Assembly (NCBI GenBank): GCA_963677915.2
Contig: CAXXGE010000028.1
Span: forward strand, 1 to 64,000
Origin: G963677915 sp963677915
Lineage (GTDB): Bacteria; Bacillota; Clostridia; Lachnospirales; Vallitaleaceae
DNA: 64,000 bases
Direction: 5' to 3'
A model generated the notes under the pieces. It did not search any database, was not told the origin of the DNA, and saw nothing but the letters and a program-made list of their open reading frames with translations. The stretch's first letter is position 1. Each line of letters starts with the position of its first letter. Positions 9,682-17,000 of the stretch are shown piece after piece. Position numbers and translations under genes: made by a program.

Positions 9682-9921
9682 GTGACAGCTTTAGTAATTA
9701 TTTTGAAAGTACTCTATTTTTTGGTTAGTATATCATTAGTCGTTGTCGTTCTTACACAGAAGGGTAAGGCAGCAGGCCTTTCAGGTGCAATTGGTGGCGC
9801 CGGAGAAACCTACTGGGGAAAGAACAAGGCACGCAGTATGGAAGGTGCGCTTGGCAAGATAACAGTTGCCCTTGCAGCTGGATTCATCATCCTCGCACTG
9901 CTGATCAATATTTTAGGTTAA
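9682..9921 (+). CDS. secG: Preprotein translocase subunit SecG
   Basis: The 79-residue protein has two membrane helices (roughly residues 4-22 and 57-77) around a loop with TQKGKAAGLSGAIGG, typical of SecG of the SecYEG channel. Translation starts at GTG 9682 behind TTAGGAGGTG. The order eno-secG-rnr-smpB-ssrA is widely conserved in Firmicutes. Confidence 0.93.
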   Translation: MTALVIILKVLYFLVSISLVVVVLTQKGKAAGLSGAIGGAGETYWGKNKARSMEGALGKITVALAAGFIILALLINILG

Positions 9922-9926
9922 CAGAT

Positions 9927-9951
9927 AGGCCGTCCGTATGGACGGCCTTTA
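9927..9951 (+). terminator. Terminator or attenuator between secG and rnr
   Basis: AGGCCGTCC and GGACGGCCT form a perfect 9-bp stem with a 4-base loop, followed by only TTTATTA. The weak T run suggests partial read-through into rnr. Confidence 0.65.
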
Positions 9952-9974
9952 TTAGTATAAGGGGGAACTTGGCT

Positions 9975-12101
9975 ATGCATAAACCTACACGTGAAGAAAT
10001 ACTGCTTGAACTGATGAGTCATTCGGATTATGTGCCGATGAAGATCAAAGAGATTGCCGGTATGTTCCAAATCGAGCAGAGCGAGCGCGCTGAACTGGAA
10101 GCTGTTTTGAAAAAGCTGATAAAACTTGGTAAAATAGAAGTCACGAATCGGGGGAAGTATCTGCTTCGTCAGAAAAGCGATATCGTCGTGGGCAAGTTCA
10201 TTTCCCATAAAAAAGGATTTGGCTTTGTTGAAGTGGAAGACTGGGAAGACGATATCTTTATACCAGCATCTTTTACTAAAGATGCATTCCATGGTGACGA
10301 GGTGGCGGTCAAACTGCTCTCTGATTCCAGGGGCAAGCGGCAGGAAGGCGAGATCGTCGATATCATCAAGAGGGGGCGTACGGAAATTGTAGGCCTTTTC
10401 AAGAAGACCAAGGAATACGGATTCGTCATCCCTGACGACAAGAAATTCACGAAAGATATCTTCATAGGCAAGGGCGGCACAATGGGTGCCATGAACAACC
10501 ATAAAGTCGTTGTGGAAGTGGAAAGCTGGGGCGACGAATACAAGAACCCGGAGGGCAAGGTGACGGAAATCATCGGCCATATCTCGGATCCTTCAACGGA
10601 TATCCTGGCGATTGTCAGGTCAATGGAGATCCCCCATCATTTTCCCGACGAGATCATGGCATATGTAGAAAAAGTGTCGGATACTATTTCAGACGATGAG
10701 CTGGAAGACAGACTGGACCTAAGGGACTGGACGACAGTCACCATCGACGGAGAAGACGCCAAGGACCTGGATGATGCCATAACGATTTCAAGGACATCCG
10801 AAGGATATACGCTGGGCGTTCATATCGCCGACGTCACACAATACGTGCAGGAAGATTCACCTCTAGACAAAGAAGCATTGCTGCGGGGGACCAGTGTTTA
10901 TTTGGTGGATAGGGTCATCCCTATGCTCCCAAGGAAGCTGTCCAACGGTATCTGTTCACTCAATGCCAATGAAGACAGGCTGGCTCTCAGCTGTATCATG
11001 AAAATAGACCATAACGGCCATGTGGACAACTATCAAATCAAGAAAACAATCATCAATGTCGATGAACGTATGACATACACGGATGTGAATGCCATCATCG
11101 AGAATCTGGATGAAGCGACCATCGAAAAATACAGGGACCTGGTGCCGATGTTCCATCTGATGAAGGACCTGTCCTCCTGCCTTAGGAATAAAAGGATGAA
11201 GAGGGGCTCTATCGACTTTGATTTCCCGGAATCAAAAATCAAGCTCAACGAGCAGGGAGAACCGATTGAGATTAAGGCCTATGAGAGAAACAGCGCCACA
11301 AAGCTGATTGAAGACTTCATGCTGATGGCCAATGAAACTGTGGCGGAGCACTTCTTCTGGCAGGAACTGCCTTTTGTCTACAGGAGCCATGAAGAGCCTG
11401 ATCCAGAACGTATCAAGATGCTTGCCCAGTTCATCTATAACTTCGGCTATCATATCAAGGGCAAGGAAGATGTCCATCCGAAGGAAATACAGAAATTGCT
11501 GGCCGACGTGGAGGGAACAAAGGAAGAGGCGATTATTTCACGCCTTGCACTACGGTCTATGAAACAGGCAAGATACACCACGACATGTGATGGACATTAT
11601 GGCTTGGCGACTAAACACTATTGCCACTTCACATCGCCCATCAGAAGATATCCTGATTTGCAAATCCACAGAATCATCAAAGAGTCCATCGAAGGCAGGT
11701 TGAATGAAGGTCGGATCGAGCACTATAATGGCATTCTAACCCATGTCGCCATGCACTCATCCGGCGCTGAACGCAGGGCAGAACAGGCGGAAAGGGAGAC
11801 AATCAAGCTTAAAAAGGCTGAGTATATGACGAAACACATCGGCGAGACATTCGAAGGCGTCATTTCCGGCGTTACACAATGGGGCCTTTATGTAGAGCTT
11901 GCAAACACCATCGAAGGTCTGATCCATGTGACTGCGCTTGATGACGACTATTATCATTTCGATGAATTGAAGCACATGTACATCGGGGAAAGGCGCGGCA
12001 ACATGTATGCTCTTGGAGATGCGGTGAAGATTGTAGTGTTAGGAGCGAATGTGCAGGAAAGAACCATCGATTTTGCTATTTCAAAAGAAGAAGAGCTATG
12101 A
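9975..12101 (+). CDS. rnr: Ribonuclease R
   Basis: RNase R is a 3'-5' exoribonuclease that degrades structured RNA and, with SmpB-tmRNA, defective mRNA. From the N-terminus there is a helix-turn-helix like region, cold-shock domains (GKFISHKKGFGFVEVE), the RNB catalytic core with GEDAKDLDDAIT and an S1 domain near the end (GVISGVTQWGLYVEL). The length of ~708 residues is usual. I chose ATG 9975 because it is 9 bases after AGGGGGA; a TTG at 9969 is too close. Its place upstream of smpB and ssrA fits its role in trans-translation. Confidence 0.95.
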   Translation: MHKPTREEILLELMSHSDYVPMKIKEIAGMFQIEQSERAELEAVLKKLIKLGKIEVTNRGKYLLRQKSDIVVGKFISHKKGFGFVEVEDWEDDIFIPASFTKDAFHGDEVAVKLLSDSRGKRQEGEIVDIIKRGRTEIVGLFKKTKEYGFVIPDDKKFTKDIFIGKGGTMGAMNNHKVVVEVESWGDEYKNPEGKVTEIIGHISDPSTDILAIVRSMEIPHHFPDEIMAYVEKVSDTISDDELEDRLDLRDWTTVTIDGEDAKDLDDAITISRTSEGYTLGVHIADVTQYVQEDSPLDKEALLRGTSVYLVDRVIPMLPRKLSNGICSLNANEDRLALSCIMKIDHNGHVDNYQIKKTIINVDERMTYTDVNAIIENLDEATIEKYRDLVPMFHLMKDLSSCLRNKRMKRGSIDFDFPESKIKLNEQGEPIEIKAYERNSATKLIEDFMLMANETVAEHFFWQELPFVYRSHEEPDPERIKMLAQFIYNFGYHIKGKEDVHPKEIQKLLADVEGTKEEAIISRLALRSMKQARYTTTCDGHYGLATKHYCHFTSPIRRYPDLQIHRIIKESIEGRLNEGRIEHYNGILTHVAMHSSGAERRAEQAERETIKLKKAEYMTKHIGETFEGVISGVTQWGLYVELANTIEGLIHVTALDDDYYHFDELKHMYIGERRGNMYALGDAVKIVVLGANVQERTIDFAISKEEEL

Positions 12102-12142
12102 TATAATTAATATTCGACGCATGTGAAAGGAGGTGTGCAGCC

Positions 12143-12610
12143 GTGGCGAAAAAGGAAGGGTACAAGCTTATTGCCCAGAACAAAAAAGCCTATCATGACT
12201 ACTTTGTCGACCAGACTTTCGAAGCAGGTATGGTGCTTGCCGGAACGGAAGTCAAGTCTCTGAGAATGGGAAAGGGTTCCATCAAGGAGAGCTTCATAAG
12301 AATCATCGATGCTGAAGTGTTTGTCATGGGCATGCACATCACACCTTATGAAAAGGGCAACATTTTCAACAAGGATCCAATGCGCGTTCGCAAACTGCTG
12401 CTGAACCGGGGCGAGATCAACAAGCTTATGGGCGCTGTCGCCCAGAAGGGCTACACGATCGTCCCTCTGAAGGTCTATCTCAAGAATGGCCTGATGAAGA
12501 TGGAGATCGGTCTTTGCCGAGGCAAGAAGCTTTATGATAAGCGTGAAGCCATTGCCAAGAAGGACCAGCGCCGTGAGGCGGAGAAGCAGTTCAAGGTGAA
12601 AAACCTATAA
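12143..12610 (+). CDS. smpB: SsrA-binding protein SmpB
   Basis: SmpB binds tmRNA and delivers it to stalled ribosomes. The 155-residue protein contains NKKAYHDYFVDQTFEAGMVL, GTEVKSLRMGKGSIKESF, the basic segment IGLCRGKKLYDKREA and a basic C-terminal tail that enters the mRNA channel. It starts at GTG 12143 after AAAGGAGGTG. The tmRNA gene itself begins 5 bases after the stop codon. Confidence 0.96.
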   Translation: MAKKEGYKLIAQNKKAYHDYFVDQTFEAGMVLAGTEVKSLRMGKGSIKESFIRIIDAEVFVMGMHITPYEKGNIFNKDPMRVRKLLLNRGEINKLMGAVAQKGYTIVPLKVYLKNGLMKMEIGLCRGKKLYDKREAIAKKDQRREAEKQFKVKNL

Positions 12611-12614
12611 TCAC

Positions 12615-12961
12615 GGGGGTGTACTGGTTTCGACGGGGACATCGGAAGTGAGAGAAGCCATCCGTAGGATGCGGGAGCTACGTTAAAATCCGGCAAACTA
12701 AATTTAAACGCTGAAGATTACACTTTAGCCGCAGCCTAAGGGCTGCTGCTTGACCCGGGCTTCCTGCGACCCGGGATCAAGTATCATCTTAGCGGGGACC
12801 TATCTGCACTAAGCTTTGCGTGTAGGTAAGATTTATGAAGCTACTAAGCCTTTGAGCCTGTCCTTCGGCGCCTGGGTGAGGGAATGTCAGTAGACGGACT
12901 GTGATGGGAGATGCTTTCATGGACGGGTTTTCGGACGGGGGTTCGACTCCCCCCACCTCCA
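12615..12961 (+). ncRNA. ssrA: tmRNA (SsrA)
   Basis: The 5' end GGGGGTG pairs with CACCTCC at 12954-12960 to form the acceptor stem, and discriminator A is at 12961; CCA is not encoded. The T arm GGGGG-TTCGACT-CCCCC is perfect at 12937-12953, and TACTGGTTTCGACGGGGAC starts the D-like region. The tag frame at 12692-12739 encodes G-K-L-N-L-N-A-E-D-Y-T-L-A-A-A and ends in TAA, following the alanine carried by the tmRNA itself. The GGC resume codon is inferred from the frame. The gene follows smpB directly and is followed by a terminator. Confidence 0.96.
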
Positions 12962-12964
12962 TTC

Positions 12965-12998
12965 AAAGGGATCCACTCGTAAGAGTGGGTCCTTTTTG
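12965..12998 (+). terminator. ssrA: tmRNA terminator
   Basis: AAAGGGATCCACTC and GAGTGGGTCCTTTTT form a long stem with a small loop ending in T residues. The stem can be extended on both sides into a larger inverted duplication of the tmRNA 3' end (12941-13024). Confidence 0.88.
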
Positions 12999-13012
12999 AA
13001 TGGAGAATTAGC

Positions 13013-13156
13013 GGGGAGTCGAACGCGAGCCATAGCAAGGTCAGGCTGACCTTGCGGTGCGAGGTGGCCCTGGCCGTAAGCTATACTTACTGCTCGGGTA
13101 TGCAACCTACCTGAAAGCAAAAAGGTCCGGAGGACCGTTTTGCGGCGGGATTTCCC
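13013..13156. repeat. Structured repeat R1, copy 1 (upstream of hicB end)
   Basis: This ~144-bp block is repeated at 13845-13989 in the same orientation. Its ends GGGGAGTC and GATTTCCC can pair over 8 bp with G-U wobbles, and it contains internal hairpins (GCAAGGTC/GACCTTGC at 13051-13072; AAAAAGGTCC/GGACCGTTTT near 13120). The two copies differ in ways that keep the hairpins, as expected for a structured nucleic acid. The left end is an inverted copy of the tmRNA T-arm dodecamer GTTCGACTCCCC. It fits no RNA family I recognise. Confidence 0.65.
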
Positions 13157-13164
13157 TCACCTCA

Positions 13165-13524
13165 TTAACTATGTAATTGTTCGAGTTCCCTGCTTAAAAG
13201 ATAGACACAAAGCTGGTTCATGCTGATGCCTTCGGTTTTCGCTTCTTCAGCAAGCTGCTTGTGCAGCGATTTTGGTATGCGTAGTTTGAATGTTCCAGAA
13301 TAAGCCGATATGTTTTTCGGTTCTGGAATCGGCACATCATTTTCCAATGCAGTTTCAAGCCAAGCAGATTTTGCATCTTCAGCCATCTCATGGATTTCCT
13401 CAAAAGTATCCGCAGCAGTCATACAACCTTTTAGATCAGGGTATTCAGCGAAGTAGCTTCCATCGTCTTCCTGAAGGATGGTCAATGGATATTTGATATT
13501 TTTATAGTAATTAATATCTTTCAT
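13165..13524 (-). CDS. hicB: HicB antitoxin
   Basis: The 119-residue protein has the HicB partial RNase H fold in its first ~70 residues (YPLTILQEDDGSYFAEYPDL, KGCMTAADT) and a ribbon-helix-helix region at the C-terminus (KLRIPKSLHKQLAEEAKTEG, SMNQLCVYLLSRELEQL) that should bind the operator. ATG 13524 is preceded by AAGGAGTG and lies 4 bases after hicA. Together they form a type II toxin-antitoxin pair. The module sits between two copies of repeat R1 immediately downstream of ssrA. Confidence 0.88.
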   Translation of the reverse strand: MKDINYYKNIKYPLTILQEDDGSYFAEYPDLKGCMTAADTFEEIHEMAEDAKSAWLETALENDVPIPEPKNISAYSGTFKLRIPKSLHKQLAEEAKTEGISMNQLCVYLLSRELEQLHS

Positions 13525-13528
13525 GGTT

Positions 13529-13777
13529 TCACTCCTTATCAATGAGATTCAAGTCTTCGAGTATAGATAAGACCTTCTTAACATAAATGGATTTCACAGG
13601 TTTGTGCTTGGGTATTGTAATGATATATTGTTTGAAAATATAAGTGTAATGAGAAGAGCCTCCTTTTGGAGTCCTCTCAATAAATCCGTAGTAAAGTAAT
13701 AAAGATTGTAATGTTTCGAATCTTACATTAGTTGGGTTATTCCTGAGTTTTTGAATGAGTTTCTCCTTTTTGCTCAT
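13529..13777 (-). CDS. hicA: HicA mRNA interferase toxin
   Basis: HicA toxins are small double-stranded-RNA-binding-like RNases. The 82-residue sequence starting MSKKEKLIQKLRNNPT has the HicA layout: an early basic helix, GFIERTPKGGSSHYTY with the catalytic-type histidine in SSHY, and the strand HKPVKSIYVKKVL. ATG 13777 is preceded by a strong AGGAGGAG; an upstream in-frame extension to 13876 runs through the promoter and repeat R1 and is not coding. It is transcribed from a consensus promoter together with hicB. Confidence 0.87.
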   Translation of the reverse strand: MSKKEKLIQKLRNNPTNVRFETLQSLLLYYGFIERTPKGGSSHYTYIFKQYIITIPKHKPVKSIYVKKVLSILEDLNLIDKE

Positions 13778-13795
13778 AAATCTCCTCCTAATGAC

Positions 13796-13824
13796 ATTAT
13801 AAATGGTGTCATATATGATGTCAA
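13796..13824 (-). promoter_or_regulatory. hicAB promoter and operator
   Basis: Reading the minus strand, TTGACA (13824-13819) and TATAAT (13801-13796) match consensus fully with a 17-bp spacer. TGACA/TGTCA half sites recur (13791-13812 forms ATGACA-N10-TGTCAT), which suits autoregulation by the HicB ribbon-helix-helix domain. Confidence 0.82.
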
Positions 13825-13844
13825 TTAACAATGGCGAAATAGCC

Positions 13845-13989
13845 GGGGAGTCGAACGCGAGCTGGAGCAAAGTCATAATGACGCATGCGGTGCGAGGTGC
13901 CCCTGGCCGTAAGCTACACTTACTGCTCTGGTATGCAACCTACCTGAAAGCATAAAAGTCCGGTGGACCATTTTACGGCGGGATTCCCC
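13845..13989. repeat. Structured repeat R1, copy 2
   Basis: This is the second copy of the ~145-bp block. The end arms GGGGAGTC and GATTCCCC pair over 8 bp, and the hairpin AAAAGTCC/GGACCATTTT (about 13953-13975) shows compensated changes relative to copy 1. It is followed by TCACCTCCA (13990-13998), so its right end resembles the tmRNA 3' end (ATTCCCCTCACCTCCA against ACTCCCCCCACCTCCA, 14 of 16). Confidence 0.65.
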
Positions 13990-14127
13990 TCACCTCCAAC
14001 TTTAACATAATTCAGCGAGAATTCCCCCTCCTCCATAGGTGGCGGGATGAATCGCCTTTTCCTAAAAAATACGTAAAAAAGCCATTCCATTTGACCCCAA
14101 AAGCTTATAAAATAAGCCTTTGCATGA

Positions 14128-14146
14128 TATAATAGAACATATGTTC
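14128..14146 (+). promoter_or_regulatory. LexA-type SOS box overlapping a promoter
   Basis: TATAAT (14128-14133) is followed by the perfect palindrome GAACATATGTTC (14135-14146), which is the Gram-positive LexA (DinR) operator core. A ribosome site GGGAGGTGTG and an ATG at 14172 follow. The arrangement marks an SOS-controlled gene start. Confidence 0.7.
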
Positions 14147-14171
14147 CCTATAAATGTGGGAGGTGTGTTCT

Positions 14172-14222
14172 ATGGTAAAACAAACGTTAAATGCATTTTT
14201 AAATTCCAGTTTGCAAGAGTAA
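14172..14222 (+). pseudogene. 5' remnant of an SOS-controlled gene
   Basis: Only 16 codons (MVKQTLNAFLNSSLQE) follow the SOS promoter before a stop. The last codons lie inside an IS-end-like palindrome beginning at 14211, so the gene was probably cut off by an IS insertion or deletion. The rest of the gene is not found in the window. The family cannot be named from 12 native codons. Confidence 0.5.
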
Positions 14223-14252
14223 ATTCTAGGGTCATGGAATTTACCTTTGCAC
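14211..14252. repeat. IS30-end-like palindrome P, copy 1
   Basis: TTGCAAGAGTAAATTC and GAATTTACCTTTGCA face each other around TAGGGTCATG. Similar paired motifs occur at 30425-30478, inside the right end of the intact IS30 element, and at 62825-62866, beside an IS30 transposase remnant. No transposase remains here, so this is a relic of an IS30-type end. Confidence 0.6.
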
Positions 14253-14275
14253 AAGTTTCGACCCATTAATTTCCT

Positions 14276-14404
14276 AGTAGTCAAGGGCGAGCTTGCTCGT
14301 TCATCTTGACCCTTGACTGCTTCAGTGACCAAGAACCTATTTATTGGTTAGCAGTTTAGCTGCTGACCTGGCACCGCCGAGGTTGGGGTTTGGGGCAACG
14401 CCCC
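14276..14404 (+). repeat. Structured repeat R2, copy A
   Basis: This ~130-bp block contains AGTCAAGGG...CCCTTGACT enclosing a CGAGC/GCTCG hairpin, then a second hairpin GTTAGCAG/CTGCTGAC, then a GGGGTTTGGGGC-GCCCC end. Copies B (16788-16917) and C (30249-30378, minus strand) share the same order of elements. Here it follows an IS30-end-like palindrome in the same order as in the intact IS30 element, so it is likely left over from one. Confidence 0.7.
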
Positions 14405-14498
14405 ATCATGAAATAGTGTATAATATATGATAGCAGTTGTTATTCACCACATAAAATGAACTGTTTTATAATGATCTAATGTGTGAATTTCACTGTAC

Positions 14499-14697
14499 GG
14501 AATTTAGTCTTACACTATGGCATGTGGAAATTAGTCTTGCATACTATTTTTAGATGCTTTATTACTATGCAATTAGAGCCCTAATAACGATGCTTCAAAG
14601 AAAGAACAGCTGTAATTTTGTAAGCTAAATAGCTTCAAACCGGAACTTAACTCTGCATATATTCAGGGTTTAGACAAAGCTGGAATTTAGTTTTTCA
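14499..14697 (+). repeat. Cluster of four IS-end-like 16-mers
   Basis: The motif GGAATTTAGTCTTGCA (with small changes) occurs at 14499, 14526, 14642 and 14682 in one orientation. Its complement TGCAAGACTAAATTCC resembles the IS30-type end TTGCAAGAGTAAATTC. The 13999-14727 stretch otherwise holds no intact gene and appears to be a graveyard of IS ends. Confidence 0.45.
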
Positions 14698-14727
14698 TTT
14701 AACGATGGTAAAACAAAGGTCAAATGA

Positions 14728-15939
14728 AAGGGTTACCGGTATCGGCTAAAGCCTACAACCAAGCAGAGGCAGTACTTGAATCAGGCTTTTGGCTGTGCCA
14801 GGAAGCTCTACAACTTCTACGTGGACGACCTGTACCGGCAATTGGAAGCCCGTGGTTATGAGTCCGGGAGGATAGACAATGTATCCGTGAAGGAAGCCTC
14901 GGCGGTAAAGCAACTGTTTCCCTACATGACGGATGTGGACAGCCTCGCCTTTGCCAATGTGAAGCAGAACTTCACCAAAGCCATCAGCCAATTCAACAAC
15001 AAGCACGGCAGCACCTATAAGAAGCGGTCTCGGAAGTGGGTCAAGACCAAAGGGCATGTACTGACATTCCGTGACCTGAAGGGCCTGCCCACCTTCAAGA
15101 GCAAGAAACAGGGCGACTTTTCGTTCACCACCAACAACCAGAAAGGCACCGTCAAGCTCTTCAGTGACCTGAAGGACCGAAAGACCTATATCAAGATACC
15201 GAAACTGAAAACGCCGATACATATTGTCATGCATCGTGCTCCGATAGCCGGTTCGGTGATCAAGTCTGCGACCATCAGCATGGATATTCTGGGAAACTAT
15301 GATATCTCCATTCTGCTGGAGTATGACGACGCTCCGGTTATGCCTTTTATCATGTCCACCAGCAAGATTGTAGGCCTTGATTATGCCCAGCAGGACTTCT
15401 ATGTCGATTCAGAGGGTGAGACAGCCAATTACCCTCATTTCTACCGACAGCAGGAAGACAAGCTGGTCAAGGAACAACGTAAACTGTCACGCAAGCAGTT
15501 CAAATCTGCCAACTGGATCAAACAAAAGAAAAAGGTATCAAGGCTACAGAGCAAAATCAAACGGCAGCGCTTGGACTGGCTGCACAAGAAGGCATACCGT
15601 CTTGCCGAAGACTGCGATGCTGTCGTTGTGGAAGATCTGGATCTTCGCAGTCTGGCCCAGTGCCTCAATCTTGGTAAGAACCTGCATGACAACGGCTTCG
15701 GCATGTTTCGAAACATGCTCGCCTACAAGCTGGAGGACAGGGGCAAGGTTCTCATCAAGCTGGACAAGTGGTTCCCGTCCAGCAAGACCTGTTCGGATTG
15801 TGGTGCCATGCATGAGCATCTTGAGTTGTCGGACAGAATATTTGCCTGTCCGGAATGCGGTCTGGTAATCGGAAGGGACCATAATGCAGCCATCAACATT
15901 AGTCAACAGGGCATCGTCATGTTGCTGTCGATAGACTGA
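14728..15939 (+). CDS. tnpB: IS605/IS1341-type TnpB RNA-guided nuclease
   Basis: TnpB is the ancestor of Cas12 and cuts DNA guided by an omegaRNA. The RuvC aspartate lies in VGLDYAQQDF, the glutamate in VVVEDLDL, and the last aspartate in GRDHNAAINI; the zinc ribbon is CSDCG...CPECG. The N-terminal wedge region Y-R-Y-R-L-K-P-T-T-K-Q and NQAFGCARKLYN is encoded in this frame from 14728, directly after a TGA. An ATG at 14724 would supply the start if one G of the GGG at 14730-14732 were removed, so the 5' end carries a one-base insertion. No tnpA is present. A TTG at 14776 is inside the domain. Confidence 0.87.
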   Translation, partial: KGYRYRLKPTTKQRQYLNQAFGCARKLYNFYVDDLYRQLEARGYESGRIDNVSVKEASAVKQLFPYMTDVDSLAFANVKQNFTKAISQFNNKHGSTYKKRSRKWVKTKGHVLTFRDLKGLPTFKSKKQGDFSFTTNNQKGTVKLFSDLKDRKTYIKIPKLKTPIHIVMHRAPIAGSVIKSATISMDILGNYDISILLEYDDAPVMPFIMSTSKIVGLDYAQQDFYVDSEGETANYPHFYRQQEDKLVKEQRKLSRKQFKSANWIKQKKKVSRLQSKIKRQRLDWLHKKAYRLAEDCDAVVVEDLDLRSLAQCLNLGKNLHDNGFGMFRNMLAYKLEDRGKVLIKLDKWFPSSKTCSDCGAMHEHLELSDRIFACPECGLVIGRDHNAAINISQQGIVMLLSID

Positions 15940-16064
15940 CATGAATACATATAACAAAACCGTTGGGACTACGGAGTTAGCCTGATCAATTAGTTGTCGG
16001 TAGACAACTCTACACAGGATGCTCCCACTTCACAGCTTTTAGCAAAAGTGGTGGGTGAGTTCAC
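15940..16064 (+). ncRNA. Probable omegaRNA and right end of the tnpB element
   Basis: The segment after tnpB holds the structured right end typical of IS605-family elements: CTCCCACTT and AAGTGGTGGG form a hairpin around 16022-16055, and the end GGTGGGTGAGTTCAC closes the element at about 16064. In known TnpB systems the guide is the ~16-20 nt immediately after this point. The exact RNA 5' end, which usually overlaps tnpB, is not visible. Confidence 0.6.
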
Positions 16065-16107
16065 GAGGATTCTATGCCATATGGTATAGGGGCCTTTTGA
16101 TATTTTG
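16065..16107 (+). repeat. Hairpin repeat H, copy 1 (terminator-like)
   Basis: AGGATTCTATG-CCATATGG-TATAGGGGCCTTTTGATATTTT forms a stem (CTATGCC/GGTATAG) with a short T run. A close copy lies at 21544-21585, directly after a CCTCACCTCCA motif resembling the tmRNA 3' end. Both resemble the tmRNA terminator in layout. Confidence 0.5.
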
Positions 16108-16145
16108 TAATTGAAATTTGTAGACTTTCTTCTACATATTTGATG

Positions 16146-16174
16146 TGGTCATAAAGCAGATTTTATTGTATAAT
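16146..16174 (+). promoter_or_regulatory. Promoter of the AbrB/PIN module
   Basis: TGGTCA at 16146 and a consensus TATAAT at 16169 are 17 bp apart and end 46 bp before the antitoxin start. Confidence 0.55.
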
Positions 16175-16220
16175 ATAGATGTAAGGAAAGTAAGGAATTG
16201 ATTACTGGAGGAGTGTTATT

Positions 16221-16496
16221 ATGGAATTAGCAAGAGTTACATCAAAAGGACAAATTACAATTCCTAAGGATATTAGAAACAAACTGAATCTGAAGACTGG
16301 TGATAAAGTCATGTTTATAGAAGAGGATGGTAAAATAATAGTAGCAAATTCATCTGTTGTTGCCTTAAAAGATATTCAAAAACAGATGGCGGAAGAAGCG
16401 TTGAAGGCGGGAATAAAAACAGAAGAAGATATTGATAATTTGCTTGAAGGTATTAGAAGTGAATTATGGGAGAACAGATATGCGAATAATGATTGA
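16221..16496 (+). CDS. AbrB/MazE-type antitoxin
   Basis: The 91-residue protein begins with a SpoVT-AbrB swapped-hairpin DNA-binding domain (ARVTSKGQITIPKDIRNKLN, then LKTGDKVMFIEEDGKI). Its C-terminal half (KQMAEEALKAGIKTEEDIDN) should wrap the toxin. TGGAGGAG precedes the ATG. It overlaps the PIN toxin gene by 17 bases, the usual arrangement of such pairs. The toxin is interrupted, so this antitoxin may now have no active partner. Confidence 0.85.
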   Translation: MELARVTSKGQITIPKDIRNKLNLKTGDKVMFIEEDGKIIVANSSVVALKDIQKQMAEEALKAGIKTEEDIDNLLEGIRSELWENRYANND

Positions 16497-16787
16497 TACC
16501 AATGTTTTGGTTTCTGCAATTCTTTTTCCAAAATCGAAACTGTCAATGATTCTCTGGGACATAATGCTAAAGCATAAATTGGTTCTTTGTTCATATACGA
16601 TAGATGAATTGCATTTAGTCTTTGAAAGAAAGTTTCCAGATAAGATAAATTATCTGGAAGCATTTTTATATGAAATGACTTACGAATTAATTTATACACC
16701 TAAAAAAATTGAGGCTTCGTGCATAGTTGTGGGTAAATCTTCTGCTTTTCGGATTGATTTACACTAAATCTCAGCCTATTACTCAGC

Positions 16788-16917
16788 GGCAGTCAAGGGC
16801 GAGCGCAGCTCGTTCATCTTGACCCTTGACAGCCTCATTTCACCAAGAACCTAGATATTGGTCAGCAGTTTATAGCTGCTGACCTGGCGCCGCCGAGGTC
16901 GGGGTTTGGGGCAGAGC
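16788..16917 (+). repeat. Structured repeat R2, copy B (inside ISL3)
   Basis: This copy lies between the ISL3 left end and its transposase. It keeps AGTCAAGGG, the CGAGC/GCTCG hairpin, CATCTTGACCCTTGAC, a perfect GGTCAGCAG/CTGCTGACC hairpin and the GGGGTTTGGGGCAG end. Copies A and C are tied to IS30-type sequence instead. Confidence 0.72.
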
Positions 16918-17000
16918 CTCAAATAAAAAACAATTGAAAAACCATCTGTGTTCCTTTATTGTATTAGTGCCTAAACTCATACAGGAAGGAATTATCACAG

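Noticed and set aside
12844..13120. Open frames on the minus strand across tmRNA and repeat R1
   Set aside because: They lie over the tmRNA and its terminator, have no ribosome site and no recognisable protein features.
13013..13989. R1 as tRNA genes or a second tmRNA
   Set aside because: Only short pieces resemble the T arm; no acceptor stem, tag frame or anticodon arm can be formed.
14499..14697. CRISPR array
   Set aside because: The 16-bp motifs are too short and unevenly spaced, with no cas genes; they look like IS ends.
14776..14778. TTG codon as the start of tnpB
   Set aside because: The conserved TnpB opening (Y-R-L-K-P-T...Q) is encoded upstream in the same frame back to 14728, so TTG would remove part of the domain.
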